From: Panulirus ornatus
Taxonomy: Eukaryota; Arthropoda; Malacostraca; Decapoda; Palinuridae
Length of the DNA stretch: 64,000 bases
Reading direction: 5' to 3'
Assembly: GCF_036320965.1 (NCBI RefSeq)
Contig: NC_092228.1
Span: 20,788,503-20,852,502, forward strand
Shown here: piece after piece, positions 22,250 through 34,133 of the stretch
How positions within the stretch are numbered: position 1 is the first letter of the stretch
Layout of the letters: each line of letters begins with the position of its first letter
The notes under the pieces: generated by a model
The model's input: only the letters and a program-made list of their open reading frames with translations
Databases searched by the model: none
Told to the model about the DNA's origin: nothing
Program-made: the position numbers and the translations under genes

Positions 22250-22426
22250 CCCATGTGTGATGGAACCCACCTAAATGATCAACTGAAGATCAAACAAAAA
22301 CCTCTAGTGTTCAAAGCCCCTGAAACAATGGAGGTGTGGCTATGTAACTGTAAACAATCCAGAAATCCTCCATTTTGTGATGGTACTCACCGTGACCAAA
22401 ATATTCAACTTGCTATCAGGGATTAA
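22250..22426 (+). CDS. CISD3: Last coding exon of a CISD3-like mitochondrial CDGSH iron-sulfur protein
   Basis: The exon encodes 58 residues and a TAA. It opens with the end of a first CDGSH motif (PMCDGTH, residues 1-7) and contains a whole second one. In the second, C32-N-C34-K-Q-S37-R-N-P-P41-F-C43-D-G-T-H47 fits C-x-C-x2-S-x3-P-x-C-D-G-S/T-H, the three-Cys one-His ligand set of a 2Fe-2S cluster. Two CDGSH motifs in one chain, and the PLVFK...ETMEVWLCNC spacing, are typical of CISD3 (MiNT), a soluble mitochondrial matrix protein; CISD1 and CISD2 have a single motif after a membrane anchor. The 5' edge is an intron acceptor (CAG at 22247-22249). Exons with the mitochondrial targeting peptide and the start of the first motif are not found in this window. 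I assume the exon starts in phase 0. No lesion is visible. Confidence 0.88.
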   Translation, partial: PMCDGTHLNDQLKIKQKPLVFKAPETMEVWLCNCKQSRNPPFCDGTHRDQNIQLAIRD

Positions 22427-22640
22427 AGAGATGGAAGCTATATTTATTTTTGTGACTCAGGTGTTGCTAGCTTATTGTTATATGTGATGTATTATAAAAA
22501 TTGCTTCAAAAATATGTTGCAAATTTATTGTTAACCAGGATCCATGTAAATTTGCTTTCATTTACAGAATTACTACATTTCGTTTATATAATTGTAAATA
22601 ATTATATCCTGTAAATAAAATTATTTGTACTTTTTTTTTT
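22427..22640 (+). other. CISD3: 3' UTR of the CISD3-like gene
   Basis: AT-rich sequence without repeats between the TAA and the T-rich stretch at 22629-22645. It contains one canonical poly(A) signal. Confidence 0.7.
22614..22619 (+). terminator. AATAAA poly(A) signal of the CISD3-like gene
   Basis: AATAAA lies 188 bp after the stop, followed by a T-rich downstream element at about 22629. Cleavage would fall near 22630. Confidence 0.7.
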
Positions 22641-22719
22641 TTTTTACATTACCCACTATTCAATAAATAAAATATATTCCATGAGTAACACTTCATTTAT
22701 ATATACAAGTATATATATT

Positions 22720-23325
22720 TTTTCATGATAGAAGGCCATTTCCCCCAAAAGCAACATAGCACCAGGAATGAACAAAGGCCACATATGCTCACATTAATTC
22801 ACTGTCATGTGTAATGCATTGAAATAACAGCTCTCTAACCACAAACCTTACCATGGTTTATCCCTGACACTTTACATACCCTGATTCACTTCACTGACTG
22901 GGTGTTAACCCCAGTACTCCACATCATTCAAATTCACTCTATACCATGTACACCTTTCCCCATCCTAAACTATTTACAAAAAAAGGCTGACCTAATTACT
23001 ACATTCACATGACTGACGAATCTTCAGGCCCTCTCTCCTAGACTCACACATTTACCTTCCTCACCACCCCAACTATAAAAAATCAAACTGGCATGGTGAC
23101 ACAACACACCCCTGCTGCAGACCAACCTTTACTTGGAACTGTCATTCACTCTCCTCTCTTCCTTCTTGTGTATATGACGTGCACCCATGATGCTTCTAGT
23201 ACCTTACCTTCTACAAGTCATCTACATGATCCCTATCATATGCTCTCTCCATATCTATAAATGCTACAAATAAGTACAAGTTTCTATAAGGATTTCTCAT
23301 TCTTGAAAGCACACACCTAATCCAC
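22720..23325 (-). mobile_element. Old, diverged RTE remnant
   Basis: In reverse, 22720-22990 follows the family A 3' UTR and C-terminus (ATGAACAAAGGCCACAT, CCATGGTTTATCCC). 23000-23325 follows the RT region (minus-strand residues VGLQQGCVVSP and a motif A-like AFIDMERAYDR). It is strongly diverged and not open. It lies immediately downstream of the CISD3-like gene. Confidence 0.6.
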
Positions 23326-24081
23326 ATTCTAAATTAATATGGGTAAAACTGAAAGTTGATGGAGAGAGATGGGTGATTATTGGTGCATATGCACCTGGGC
23401 ATGAGAAGAAAGATCATGAGAGGCAAGTGTTTTGGAAGCGGCTGAATGAGTGTGTTAGTGGTTTTGATGCACAAGACCGGGTTATAGTGATGGGTGATTT
23501 GAATGCAAAGGTGAGTAATGTGGTAGTTCAGGGAGTAATTGGTATACATGGGGTGTTCATTGTAAATCGAAATGGTGAAGAGCTTGTAGATTTATGTGCT
23601 GAAAAAGGACTGGTGATTGGGAATACCTGGTTTAAAAAGCGAGATATACATAAGTATACGTATGTAAGTAGGAGAGATGGCTAGAGAGCGTTATTGGATT
23701 ACGTGTTAATTGACACGAAAGAGAGACTTTTGGATGTTAATGTGCTGAGAGGTGCAACTGGAGGGAAGTCTGATCATTATCTTGTGGAGGCGAAGGTGAA
23801 GATTTGTATGGGTTTTCAGAAAAGAAAAGAGAATGTTGGGGTGAAGAGGGTAGTGAGAGTAAGTGAGCTTGGGAAGGAGACTTGTGTGAGGAAGTACCAG
23901 GAGAGACTGAGTACAGAATATAAAAAGGTGAGAACAAAGGAGGTAAGGGGAGTGGGGGAGGAATGGGATGTATTTAGGGAAGTAGTGATGTCTTGCGCAA
24001 AAGATGCTTGTGGCATGAGAAGCGTGGGAGGTGGGTTGATTAGAAAGGGTAGAGTGGTGGGATGAAGAAGTAAGATTATTA

Positions 24082-25119
24082 ATGAAAGAGAAGAGAGAGG
24101 CATTTGGACGATTTTTGCAGGGAAAAAATAAAAATGAGTGGGAGATGTATAAAAGGAAGAGGCATGAGGTAAAGAGAAAGGTGCAAGAGGTGAAAAAGAG
24201 GGCAAATGAGAGTTGGGGTGAGAGAGTATCATTAAATTTTAGGGAGAATAAAAAGATGTTCTGGAAGGAGGTAAATAAAGTGTGTAAGACAAGGGAGCAA
24301 ATGGGAACTTCAGTGAAGGGGGATAATGGGGAGGTGATAACAAGTAGTGGTGATGTGAGAAGGAGATGGAGTGAGCATTTTGAAGGTTTGTTGAATGTGT
24401 TTGATGATAGAGTGGCAGATATAGGGTGTTTTGGTCGAGGTGGTGTGCAAAGTGAGAGGGTTAGGGAAAATGATTTGGTAAACAGAGAAGAGGTAGTAAA
24501 AGCTTTGCGGAAGATGAAAGCCAGCAAGGCAGCAGGTTTGGATGGTATTGCAGTGGAATTTATTAAAAAAGGGGGTGACTGTATTGTTGACTGGTTGGTA
24601 AGGTTATTTAATGTATGTATGATTCATGGTGAGGTGCATGAGGGTTGGCAGAATGCTTGCATAGTGCCATTGTACAAAGGCAAAGGGGATAAGAGTGAGT
24701 GCTCAAATTACAGAGGTATGTTGTATGGTTGCGAGGCGTGGGCTATGGATAGAGTTGTGCGCAGGAGGATGGATGTGCTGGAAATGAGATGTTTGAGGAC
24801 AATGTGTGGTGTGAGGTGGTTTGATCGAGTGAGTAACGTAAGGGTAAGAGAGATGTGTGGAAATAAAAAGAGCGTGGTTGAGAGAGCAGAAGAGGGTGTT
24901 TTGAAGTGGTTTGGGCACATGGAGAGAATGAGTGAGGAAAGATTGACCAAGAGGATATATGTGTCGGAGGTGGAGGGAACGAGGAGAAGAGGGAGACCAA
25001 ATTGGAGGTGGAAAGATGGAGTGAAAAAGATTTTGTGTGATCGGGGCCTGAACATGCAGGAGGGTGAAAGGAGGGCAAGGAATAGAGTGAATTGGAGCGA
25101 TGTGGTATACCGGGGTTGA
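24082..25119 (+). pseudogene. Chimeric open frame: A8 linker/RT fingers fused in frame to A9 C-terminus
   Basis: 345 codons. Residues 1 to about 212 are the A8 linker and RT fingers (KAAGLDGIAVEF, IVPLYKGKGDKSECSNYRG). From there on it is the complete family A C-terminal domain ([62 protein letters not shown]). The RT palm with motifs A-C is skipped. The join is an accident of the nested insertion but leaves no stop. Confidence 0.85.
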
Positions 25120-25317
25120 CGTGCTGTCAGTGGATTGAATCAAGGCATGTGAAGCATCTGGGGTAAACCATGGAAAGCTGTGTAGGTATGTATATTTGCG
25201 TGTGTGGACGTATGTATATACATGTGTATGGGGGGGGGGCCATTTCTTTCGTCTGTTTCCTTGCGCTACCTCGCAAACGCGGGAGACAGTGACAAAGTAT
25301 AATAAATATAAATAAAT
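24720..25317 (+). mobile_element. Family A copy A9, short-3'-UTR subfamily, nested in A8
   Basis: Covers [18 protein letters not shown] to the stop near 25119, the short 3' UTR (CTGTGTAGGTATGTATATTTGCG) and the tail CGCTACCTCGCAAACGCGGG, ending in AATAAATAAATAA. It is 5'-truncated and in the same orientation as A8. The left junction is CAGAGGTAT and the right junction AAGTTTGTTGAG, which are contiguous in uninterrupted copies. Confidence 0.92.
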
Positions 25318-25579
25318 AAGTTTGTTGAGTAATCCTGGTAAATTATATGGGAGGGTATTGATTGAGAGGGTGAAGGCATGTACAGAGCATCAGATTGGGG
25401 AAGAGCAGTGTGGTTTCAGAAGTGGTAGAGGATGTGTGGATCAGGTGTTTGCTTTGAAGAATGTATGTGAGAAATACTTAGAAAAGCAAATAGATTTGTA
25501 TGTAGCATTTATGGATCTGGAGAAGGCATATGATAGAGTTGATTGAGATGCTCTGTGGGAGGTACTAAGAATATATGGT

Positions 25580-26209
25580 GTGGGAGGCAAGATGTTAGAA
25601 GCAGTGAAAAGTTTTTATCGAGGATGTAAGGCATGTGTACGTGTAGGAAGAGAGGAAAGTGATTGGTTCTCAGTGAATGTAGGTTTGCGGCAGGGGTGTG
25701 TGATGTCTCCATGGTTGTTTAATTTGTTTATGGATGGGGTTGTTAGGGAGGTGAATGCAAGAGTTTTGGAAAGAGGGGCAAGTATGCAGTCTGTTGTGGA
25801 TGATAGAGCTTGGGAAGTGAGTCAGTTGTTGTTTGCTGATGATACAGCGCTGGTGACTGATTCATGTGAGAAACTGCAGAAGCTGGTGACTGAGTTTGGT
25901 AAAGTGTGTGAAAGAAGAGAGTTAAGAGTAAATGTGAATAAGAGCAAGGTTATTTGGTACAGTAGGGTTGAGGGTCAAGTTAATTGGAAGGTAAGTTTGA
26001 ATGGAGAAAAACTGGAGGAAGTAAAGTGTTTTAGATATCTGGGAGTAGATTTGGCAGCGGATGGAACCGTGGAAGCAGAAGTGAATCATAGGGTGGGGGA
26101 GGGGGTGAAAATCCTGGGAGCCTTGAAGAATGTTTGGAAGTCGAGAACATTATCTCGGAAAGCAAAAATGGGTATGTTTGAAGGAATAGTGGTTCCAACA
26201 ATGTTGTAA
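25580..26209 (+). pseudogene. RT palm and thumb of copy A8
   Basis: 209 codons with GLRQGCVMSPWLFNLFMDG, LLFADDTALVTDS, NVNKSKVIWYSR and FRYLGVDLAADG. Motif A lies in the preceding open piece (25322-25546), separated by a TGA in place of an Arg codon. Confidence 0.85.
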
Positions 26210-27007
26210 GGTTGCGAGGCGTGGGCTATGGATAGAGTTGTGCGCAGGAGGGTGGATGTGCTGGAAATGAGATGTTTGAGGACAATATGTGGTGTGAGGT
26301 GGTTTGAATGAGTAAGTAATGTAAGGGTAAGAGAGATGTGTGGAAAGAAAAAGAGCGTGGTTGAGAGAGCAGAAGAGGGTGTTTTGAAATGGTTTGGGCA
26401 CATGGAGAGAATGAGTGAGGAAAGATTGACCAAGAGGATATATGTGTCGGAGGTGGAGGGAACGAGGAGAAGTGGGAGACCAAATTGGAGGTGGAAAGAT
26501 GAAGTGAAAAAGATTTTGAGTGATCGGGGCCTGAACATGCAGGAGGGTGAAAGGTGGGCTAGGAATAGAGTGAATTGGATCGATGTGGTATACCGGGGTC
26601 GACGTGCTGTCAATGGATTGAATCAGGGCATGTGAAGCGTTTGGGGTAAACCATGGAAAGTTGTGTGGGGCCTGGATGTGGAAAGGGAGCTGTGGTTTCA
26701 GGCATTATTACATGACAGCTAGAGACTGAGTGTGATCGAATGGGGCCTTTGTTGTCTTTTCCTAGCGCTACCTCGCACATATGAGGGGGGAGGGGGATGT
26801 TATTCCATGTGTGGCGAGGTGGCGATGGGAATAAATAAAGGCAGACAGTATGAATTATGTACATTTGTATATATGTGTACAGTGAGATGTATAGGTATGT
26901 ATATTTGCGTGTGTGGATGTGTATGTATATACATGTGTATGGGGGTGGGTTGGGCCATTTCTTTCATCTGTTTCCTTGCGCTACCTCGCAAATGCGGGAG
27001 ACAGCGA

Positions 27008-27008
<1 letters not shown>

Positions 27009-27040
<32 letters not shown>
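27009..27040 (+). repeat. A tract at the 3' end of copy A8
   Basis: 32 A follow GGGAGACAGCGAC; this is the poly(A) tail of the retrotransposed copy. Confidence 0.9.
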
Positions 27041-27041
<1 letters not shown>

Positions 27042-27043
<2 letters not shown>

Positions 27044-28765
27044 AATCCAAACATCCTCATTACTTCTGAAACCACATCGTTCCTTCCCAATCTGATGCTG
27101 TGTACATGCCTTCACCCTCTCAATCACCACTCACATGATTTTCCAGGTACATTCAACAAATTTATACCTCTCTAATTTGAACAATTATCCCTCTTTCCTA
27201 TACATGCATTCTGCCAATCCTCAGGCACCTCACCATGAAACATTCTCTGAAAATCCTAAGTAACCAATCAACAACACAGATAACCTTTTTCTTAAGAAAT
27301 TCATCTGCAATACCATCCACTCCAGCCACCTTGTCACATTTCATTGTACCAACCTGATCCAAACACCTTACATCTGCCACCTTATCATCACACACATTCT
27401 ACAGTATTTCAAAATACTCACTCCATCTCCTCACTTCATTACTGCATGTTGCCACTTTCCACTTTTCCCCCTTCATCAATGTCCATAGTTGATCTCACGT
27501 CTTTTGAACATCAATAAACTCCTTCCAAAACATCTTGCTCTCCCTAAAGTTTACTTATACATGCTAAACACATCTCTCATTTTCCCAGTTTTTCTTAACT
27601 CTTCTACCTTCCTTGACCTTCTGCTACTTTCTCCTGTATATCTCCCAATCATTTGCACTCCTTCCCTTCAAGTACTGCCCAAATGCCCCTCTTTTCTCTT
27701 TCACTAGCAATTTTACTTCATCCCACCACTCATTACCTTTTCTAATGTTCCTCCTCTCGCATGCTACATGCATCTCACATGTCAGTACTGCTTCCTCTAA
27801 TACTTCCCATTCCTCACTTGCTTCCCAAGCTTCAGTTACTTTTTGTCATTCTGCTCATTCTCTCTGGCTATTTTTTCACATCTTTTTCTTGAGCTCAACT
27901 CCTCTTACCACTTAATTCTCTCCAATAATGTTTCCTCTTTTCTTGCCTCAGTCATCCCACCAGCTGCCCCTCTCAGCATATTTAAATCCAAATGTCTCTT
28001 TTACAAGTCTATCAATATGCAATCCAATATTGCCAGCTGACCATCTATTGTCCCAACACATGTATACATGTGTATGTCCCTCTGTTTAAACAGGTACTCT
28101 CAATCACCAGTCCTTTTTCAGCACACAACTCCACAAGCTGTTTACCATTTCCTTTCACTTTATTGAATACCCCATACCTCCAATTATACCCTCAACTGCC
28201 ACATTACTTGCCTTCGCATTCAAATCACCCATCACTAATACCGTCTCTTTTATCAGAAGTGCTGACACACACAGCTGCTCTTAAAACACATGCCTCATGA
28301 TCTTTCTCATGGACAGGTGCATAAGCACAATTGGTTACAATCTCTTGTCATCAACCTTCATTTTTACCCACATCACTTTAAAAGTTACTCTCACAACTCC
28401 TGCTTCAGCATTAGTGCTACTCCAACCTTAGCTCTCATACTCTCACCAACCCCTAATTTTACTCCTAAAGTATTTCCAAACCATTCTTCCACTTTACGCT
28501 TGAGCTTTGTTTCACTCAGCCAGAACATCCAGGTTTCTTTCCTCAAATATACTGTTAATTTTTCCGGTCTTTGAAAGTTCAGGCTGAGGTGTTTAAGCGT
28601 GTGTGGATGTAACAAAGAGGATGAGCACTTCCTGTCTGGCTTCTTTTCTTTCCTTTAGAAACTGAAATACAAGACACTAAGGGTTTCCAGCCCCCTGCTC
28701 CCAACCCCTTTAGTTGCCTTCTACGACATGCAGGTAATTCTTTCTCCCCTGCCTTAGGTATGTAT
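27042..28765 (-). mobile_element. Old family A-like RTE copy A10: RT fingers to 5' UTR
   Basis: Minus strand and diverged. From left to right it reads RT (CVDQ region, PEDW), linker, endonuclease (LSETKLKRKVEEWFGNTLGVKLGV at 28391-28530 in reverse) and a 5' UTR (28615-28765; CTTTAGTTGCCTTCTACGAC). About 45 bp around 28565-28612 (GCTGAGGTGTTTAAGCGTGTG) is in the opposite sense, a local inversion at the 5' UTR/endonuclease border. Confidence 0.7.
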
Positions 28766-28769
28766 ACAA

Positions 28770-28984
28770 ATTTACATATATAAACAAAGAATCTGTTGTC
28801 TTGCTGATATATCAGTCCATACTCAACTTCTTACCAATATTGTTTTTGATATCTGATGGAACCTACAGTGTTAAAAGCTCTAGACATGCAAAAACTAAGA
28901 ATTTCATATAAATCAATCTGTTATAATAAAGTGATGATCCTTTGCCAAGAACAAAGATGCAAAAAGTTAAGACATCTGCATCAT
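28770..28984. other. Anonymous AT-rich sequence
   Basis: No coding or repeat match recognised. Confidence 0.4.
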
Positions 28985-31255
28985 TTGCATTACTAAAGTA
29001 GGAGTTGTGAGAGTGTGATAAGAGTGTAAGAAGTAATTTCTAGATTGATGTGAGTAAAACTGAAAGTGGATAGAGAGAGCTAGGTGATTATTCCTGCTTA
29101 TCCATCTGGTCATGAGAAGAAAGTTCTTGACAGGCAAGTGTTTTGGAAGCGTCTGAGTGACTGTGTTAGCAGTTTTGATGCACGAGACTGGGTAGTAGTG
29201 ATGTATGATTTAAATATGAAGGTGAGTAATGTGGCAGGTGAGGGTATATAATTGTTTACCTGGGGTATTCAGTGTTGTGAATGGAAATGGTGAAGAGTTT
29301 GTGGTTTGTGCTGAAAAAAGAATGGTGATTGGGAATACCTGGTTCAAAAGGAGATATACACAAGTATACCTATGTGAGTAGGAGAGATGGTCAATGGGCA
29401 TTATTAGAAGAAGTAAAGTTGTTACTGAAAGTGAAAAGAGAGGTGTTTGGACAATACTTGCAAGGAAGGAGTGCAAATGACCAGGAGATGTATATGAGAA
29501 AGTGGCAGGAGGTCAAGAGGAAGGTGCAAGAGTTGAAAAAGAGGACAAATAGTAGTTAGGGTGAGAGATTATCATGAAACATTAGTGAAAATAAAAAGAT
29601 GTTTTGGAAGGAGGTAAATAACGTGTGTAAGATGAGAACAAATAGGAATATCAGTGAAGGGGGCAAGGGGGAAGTGATAACAGGTGGTGATGATGTGAGG
29701 AGATGGAGTGATTATTTTGAAGGTTTGTTGAATGTTTGAGGACAGAGTGGCAGATGTAGGGTGTTTTGGTCAGGGTGGCGTGCGAAGTGAGAGTCAGGGA
29801 GAGTGGTTTCGTGAAAGGAAAAGACGTGGTGAAAGCCTTGCAGAAGATGAAATCTGGCAAGGCAGCAGGTTTGAATGGTACTGCAGTTGAATTCATTAAG
29901 AAAGGGGGTGACTGTGCTGTTGATTGGTTGGTAAGCATATTCAATGTATGTATGGATCATGGTGAAGTGCCTGAGTATGGGCAGAATGAATGCACAGTGA
30001 CATTGTACAAAGGCAAAGGGGATAAAGGTGGGTGTTCAAACTACAGAGGCATACGTTTGTTGAATATTCCTGGAAAATTGTATGGGAGGGTATTGAGCAA
30101 GAGGGTGAAGGCATGTACAGAGCATCAGACTGGGGAAGAGCAGTGTGGTTTCAGAAGGGGTAAAGGATGTGTGGATCAGGTGTTTGCTTTGAAGAATTTA
30201 TGTGAAAAATACTTAGAAAAACACATGGATTTGTATGTAGCATTTATGGATCTGGAGAAGGCATATGATAGGGTTCATAGAGATGCTTTGTGGAAGGCCT
30301 TAAGAGTATATGGTGTGGGGGGTAAGCTGCCAGGGGGAGTGAAAAGTTTTTATCAAGGACATAACGCATGTGTATGTGTAGGAAGAGACAAGAGTGACTA
30401 GTTCCCAGGGAAGATCAGTCTACGCCAGGGGTGTGTGATGTCTCTATGGTTGCCTAATATGTTTATGGATGGGGTGGTTGGGGAGGTAAATGCAAGAGTT
30501 TTGGAGAGAGGGGTGAGTATGCAGTCTGTTGGGGATGAGAAGGCCTGGAAGTGGGTCAGTTGTTCACCGATGATACAGTATTGGTGGCTAATTCAAGTGA
30601 GAAAGTACAGAAGTTGGTGACTGAGTTTGGTGAAGTGTGTGAAAGGAGAAAGTTGAGAGTAAATGTGATTAAGAGCAAGGTAATTAGGTTCAGCAGGGTT
30701 GAGGGACAAGATAATTGGGAAGTGAGTTTGAATAGAGAAAAATTGCAAGTGAAGTGTTTTAGATATCTGAGGGTGGGCTTGGCAGCGAAAGGACCCATGG
30801 AAGTGGAAGTGAGTCATTGGGTGGGGGAGGGGTCGAAGGTTCTGGGGTAATGAAGAATGTGTGGAAAGAGAGGATGTTATCTCAGAGAGCAAAATGGGTA
30901 TGTCTGAAGGAACAAGACAGCTAGAGACTGAGTATGAATGAATGTGGCCTTTTTTGTCAGTTTTCCTGGCACTATCTTGCTGATGCAGGGGGTGGCAATG
31001 CTCTTTCCTTTGGGGCGAGGTGGTGTCGGTTATGGATAAAGGCAAGCAAGTATGAATATGTATGTATGTACATAAGCATATGGCGTTGTATGTGTAAGTA
31101 TATGTGTATATGTTGATATGTAAATGTATGTATATGTGCGTGTATGGATGTGTATGTATATATGTGTATATGAGTGGATAGGTCTTTCTGTTTCTGTTTC
31201 CTGGTGCTGCCTCAATGACAAGGGAAACAGAAATCAATTATAATAATCAAATATA
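28985..31255 (+). mobile_element. Old family A-like RTE copy A11
   Basis: Plus strand: endonuclease remnant, linker, RT, then a deletion near 30915 that joins the end of RT (VWKERMLSQRAKW) straight to the 3' UTR (GACAGCTAGAGACTGAG). The 3' UTR ends TGGTGCTGCCTCAATGAC...AATAATCAA, a tail variant shared with A5. More diverged than the main copies. Confidence 0.8.
29766..30401 (+). pseudogene. RT fingers and motif A of copy A11
   Basis: 211 codons: KAAGLNGTAVEFIKKGGDCAVDWL, VTLYKGKGDKGGCSNYRGI, EEQCGFRRGKGCVDQVF, and AFMDLEKAYDRVHRDALW with the motif A Asp kept. It ends at a TAG after GRDKSD. Motifs B and C follow in other frames (30435-30850, including LFTDDTVLVANS). Confidence 0.8.
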
Positions 31256-31261
31256 CATATA

Positions 31262-31440
31262 TAACTTTTATACTTGATCACCATTTCCTGCGGCAGCGTG
31301 GAAGTGCCAGGAGGAAACTGACAAAAAATGGGCCCATCCACTCATATATATAGATCTTTCTTTTTCTTTCATACTATTTGCCATCTCCCGCATTAGCGAG
31401 GTAGCCCTAAGAACAGAGGACTGGACCTTTGAGGGAATAT
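31262..31440 (-). mobile_element. Family A tail fragment and truncated SINE
   Basis: 31262-31350 is a reversed variant tail (CACTCATATATATAG end). 31352-31440 is the reversed SINE tail (TTTGCCATCTCCCGCATTAG, AACAGAGGACTGGACC). The SINE fragment is fused directly to RT sequence of the next copy. Confidence 0.75.
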
Positions 31441-32440
31441 CCAAAACTCTTGCATTCACCTCTCTAACAACCCTATCCATAAACAAATTAAACAACCATG
31501 GAGAAATCACACACCCCTGCCGCAAACCAACATTCACTGAGAACCAATCACTTTCCTCTCTTCCTACTCGTACACATGCCTTACATCCTCGATAAAAACT
31601 TTTCACTGCTTCTAAAAACTTGCCTCCCACACCATATATTCTTAATACTTTCCACAAAGCATCTCTATCAACTCTTATCATATGCCTTCAATTCTAAAAA
31701 TGCTACGTACAAATTCATTTGCTTTTTTAAGTACTTCTCACATACATTCTTCAAAGCAAACACCTGATCCACACATCCTCTACCACTTCTGAAACCACAC
31801 TGCTCTTCCCCAATCTGATGCTCTGTACATGCCTTCACACTCTCAATCGATACCCTCCCATATAATTTCCTAGGAATACTCAACAAACTTATACCTCTGT
31901 AATTTGAGCACTCACTTTTATCCCCTTTGCCTTTGTACAATGGCACTATGCAAGCATTCCGCCAATCCTCAGGCACCTCACCATGAGTCATACATACATT
32001 AAATAACCTTACCAACCAGTCAACAATACAGTCACCCCCTTTTTTAATAAATTCCACTGCAATACCATCCAAACCCACTCCCTTCCCAGCTTTCATCTTC
32101 CACAAAGCTTTTACTACCTCTTCTCTGCTCACCAAATCATTCTCCCTAACCCTTTCACTTTGCACACCACCTCGAAGAAAACACCCTATATCTGCCACTC
32201 TATCATCAAACACATTCAACAAACCTTCAAAATATTCACTCCATCTTCTCACATCACCACTACTTGTTATCACCTCCCCATTAGCCCCTTCACTGATGTT
32301 TTCATTTGTTCCCTTGTCTTATGCACTTTATTTACCTCCTTCCAAACATCTTTTTATTCTCCCAAAGATCTGATGATACTCTCTCACCCCAACTCTCATT
32401 TGCCCTCTTTTTCACCTCTTGCACCTTTCTCTTGACCTCT
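31441..32440 (-). mobile_element. Family A RTE copy A12: RT segment only
   Basis: Minus strand; from VNARVLE at 31441 back to VQEVKKRANESWG at 32440. Open pieces at 31268-31681 and 31668-32273 carry motif B (GLRQGCVISPW) and fingers. Motif A is damaged (AFLELKAYDKS). It abuts copy A13 head to head. Confidence 0.85.
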
Positions 32441-32442
32441 TT

Positions 32443-34133
32443 TGGAATGGGATGTATTTAGGGAAGCAGAGATGGTTTGCGCAGAAGATGCTAGTGGCAT
32501 GAGAAGTGTAGGAAGTGGGCAGATTAGGAAGGGTAGGGAGTGGTGGGATGAAGTAAGATTATTAGTGAAAGAGAAAAGAGAGGCATTTGGACAATTTTTG
32601 CAGGGATATAGTGAAAATGACTGAGAGATGTATAAAAGAAAGAGGCAGGAGGTCAAGAGACAGGGGCTCGAGGTGAAAAAGAGGGCAAATGAGAGTTGGG
32701 GTGAGAGAGTATCATTAAATTTTAGGGAGAATAAAAAGATGTTTTGGAAGGAGGTAAATAAAGTATGTAAGACAAGAGAACAAATGGGAACACCGGTGAA
32801 GGGGGCTAATGGGAAGGTAATAACAAGTGGTGGTGATGTGAGGAGATGGATTGAGTATTTAGAAAGTTTGTTAAATGTGTTAGATGATAGAGTGGCAGAT
32901 ATAGGGTGTTTTGGTCGAGGTGGTGTGCAAAGTGAGAGGGTTAGGGAGAATGACTTGGTAAACAGAGAAGAGCTAGCGAAAGCGTTGCGGAAGATGAAAG
33001 CCAGCAAGGCGGCGGGTTTGAATGGTATTGCAGTGTAATTTATGAAAAAAGTGGGTGACTGTGTTGTTGACTGGTTGGTGAGGATATTCAATGTATGTAT
33101 GGCTCATAGTGAAGTGCCCGGGGATTGGCGTAATGCATGCATAGTGCCGTTGTATTAAAGCAAAAGGGATAAAGGTGAGTGTTCAAATTACAGAGGTATA
33201 ATTTTCTTGAGTATTCCTGGGAAATTATATGGGAGGGTATTGATTGAGAAGGTGAAGGCATGTACAGAGCATCAGATTAGGGAAGAGTAGTGTGGTTTCG
33301 GAAGTGGTAGAGGATGTGTGGATCAAGTGTTTGCTTTGAAGAATATATGTGAGAAATACTTAGAAAAACAGATGGATTCGTATGTAGCATTTATAGATCT
33401 GGAGAATGGATATGATAGAGTTGATAGAGATGCTTTGTGGAAGGTATTAAGAGTATATGGTGTGAGAAGTAAATTGCGAGACACAGAGAAAAGTTTTTAT
33501 CAAGGATGTAAGGCATGTGTACGAGTAGGATGACAGGAAAGTGATTGGTTCCCAGTGAATGTTAGTTTGCGGCTGGGACGCGTAATGTCTCCAGGGTTGT
33601 TTAATTTGTTTATGGATGGGGCTGTTAGGGAGGTGAATGCAAGAGTTTTGGATAGGTGGGTGCAAGTATGCAGTTTGTTGTGGATGAGAGGGCTTGAGAA
33701 GTCAGTCGGCTGTTGTTTGCTGATGATACAGCGCTGGTGGCAGATTCAGGTGAGAAATTGCAGAAGTTGGGGACTGAGTTTGGTAGTATGTGAAAGAAGA
33801 GAGCTGAGAGTAAATGTGAATAAGAGCAAGGTTATTAGGTTCTGTAGGGTTGAGTGACAAGTTAATTGGGAGGTAAGTTTAAATGGAGAAAAACTGGAGG
33901 AAGTGAAGTGTTTTAGATATCTGGGAGTGGATTTAGCAGTAGATAGAACCATGGAAGCGAAAGTGAGTCACAGAGTGGGGAAGGTAGTGAAGGTTCTGGG
34001 AGCATTGAAGAATGTGTGGAAGGCGAGAACGTTATCTTGGAGGGCAAAAATGGGTGTGTTTGAAGGAACAGTGGTTCCAACAATGTTATATGGGTGCGAG
34101 GCATAGGCTATATACAGGGTAGTGCCGAGGGTG
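32443..34133 (+). mobile_element. Family A RTE copy A13: linker to C-terminal domain
   Basis: Plus strand from EWDVFREAEMVCAED (32448) to LYGCEA near 34106. Open pieces at 32628-33038, 33318-33533, 33555-33857 and 33903-34106. Motif A is changed to AFIDLENGYDRVD. Several stops. It meets A14 tail to tail near 34134 through GTGGATC. Confidence 0.85.

Larger units (their letters stand above)
23326..27008 (+). mobile_element. Family A RTE copy A8, 5'-truncated in endonuclease, interrupted by A9
   Basis: Starts within the endonuclease (KLKVDGERWVIIGAYAPGHEKK) and keeps VMGDLNAKVSNV and KSDHYLVEAKV. The linker and RT follow up to NYRG at 24719. A 5'-truncated family A fragment then intervenes, and RT resumes at 25318 and continues to the C-terminus (open at 26336-26635), a long 3' UTR and an A tail. 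Stops include TAG near 23682 and TGA near 25545. Confidence 0.9.

Noticed and set aside
26857..27175. Open frames with K-rich or YI-rich runs (also at 9497, 56602 and 56786)
   Set aside because: They are translations of poly(A), T runs and (TA)n microsatellites in LINE tails, not proteins.
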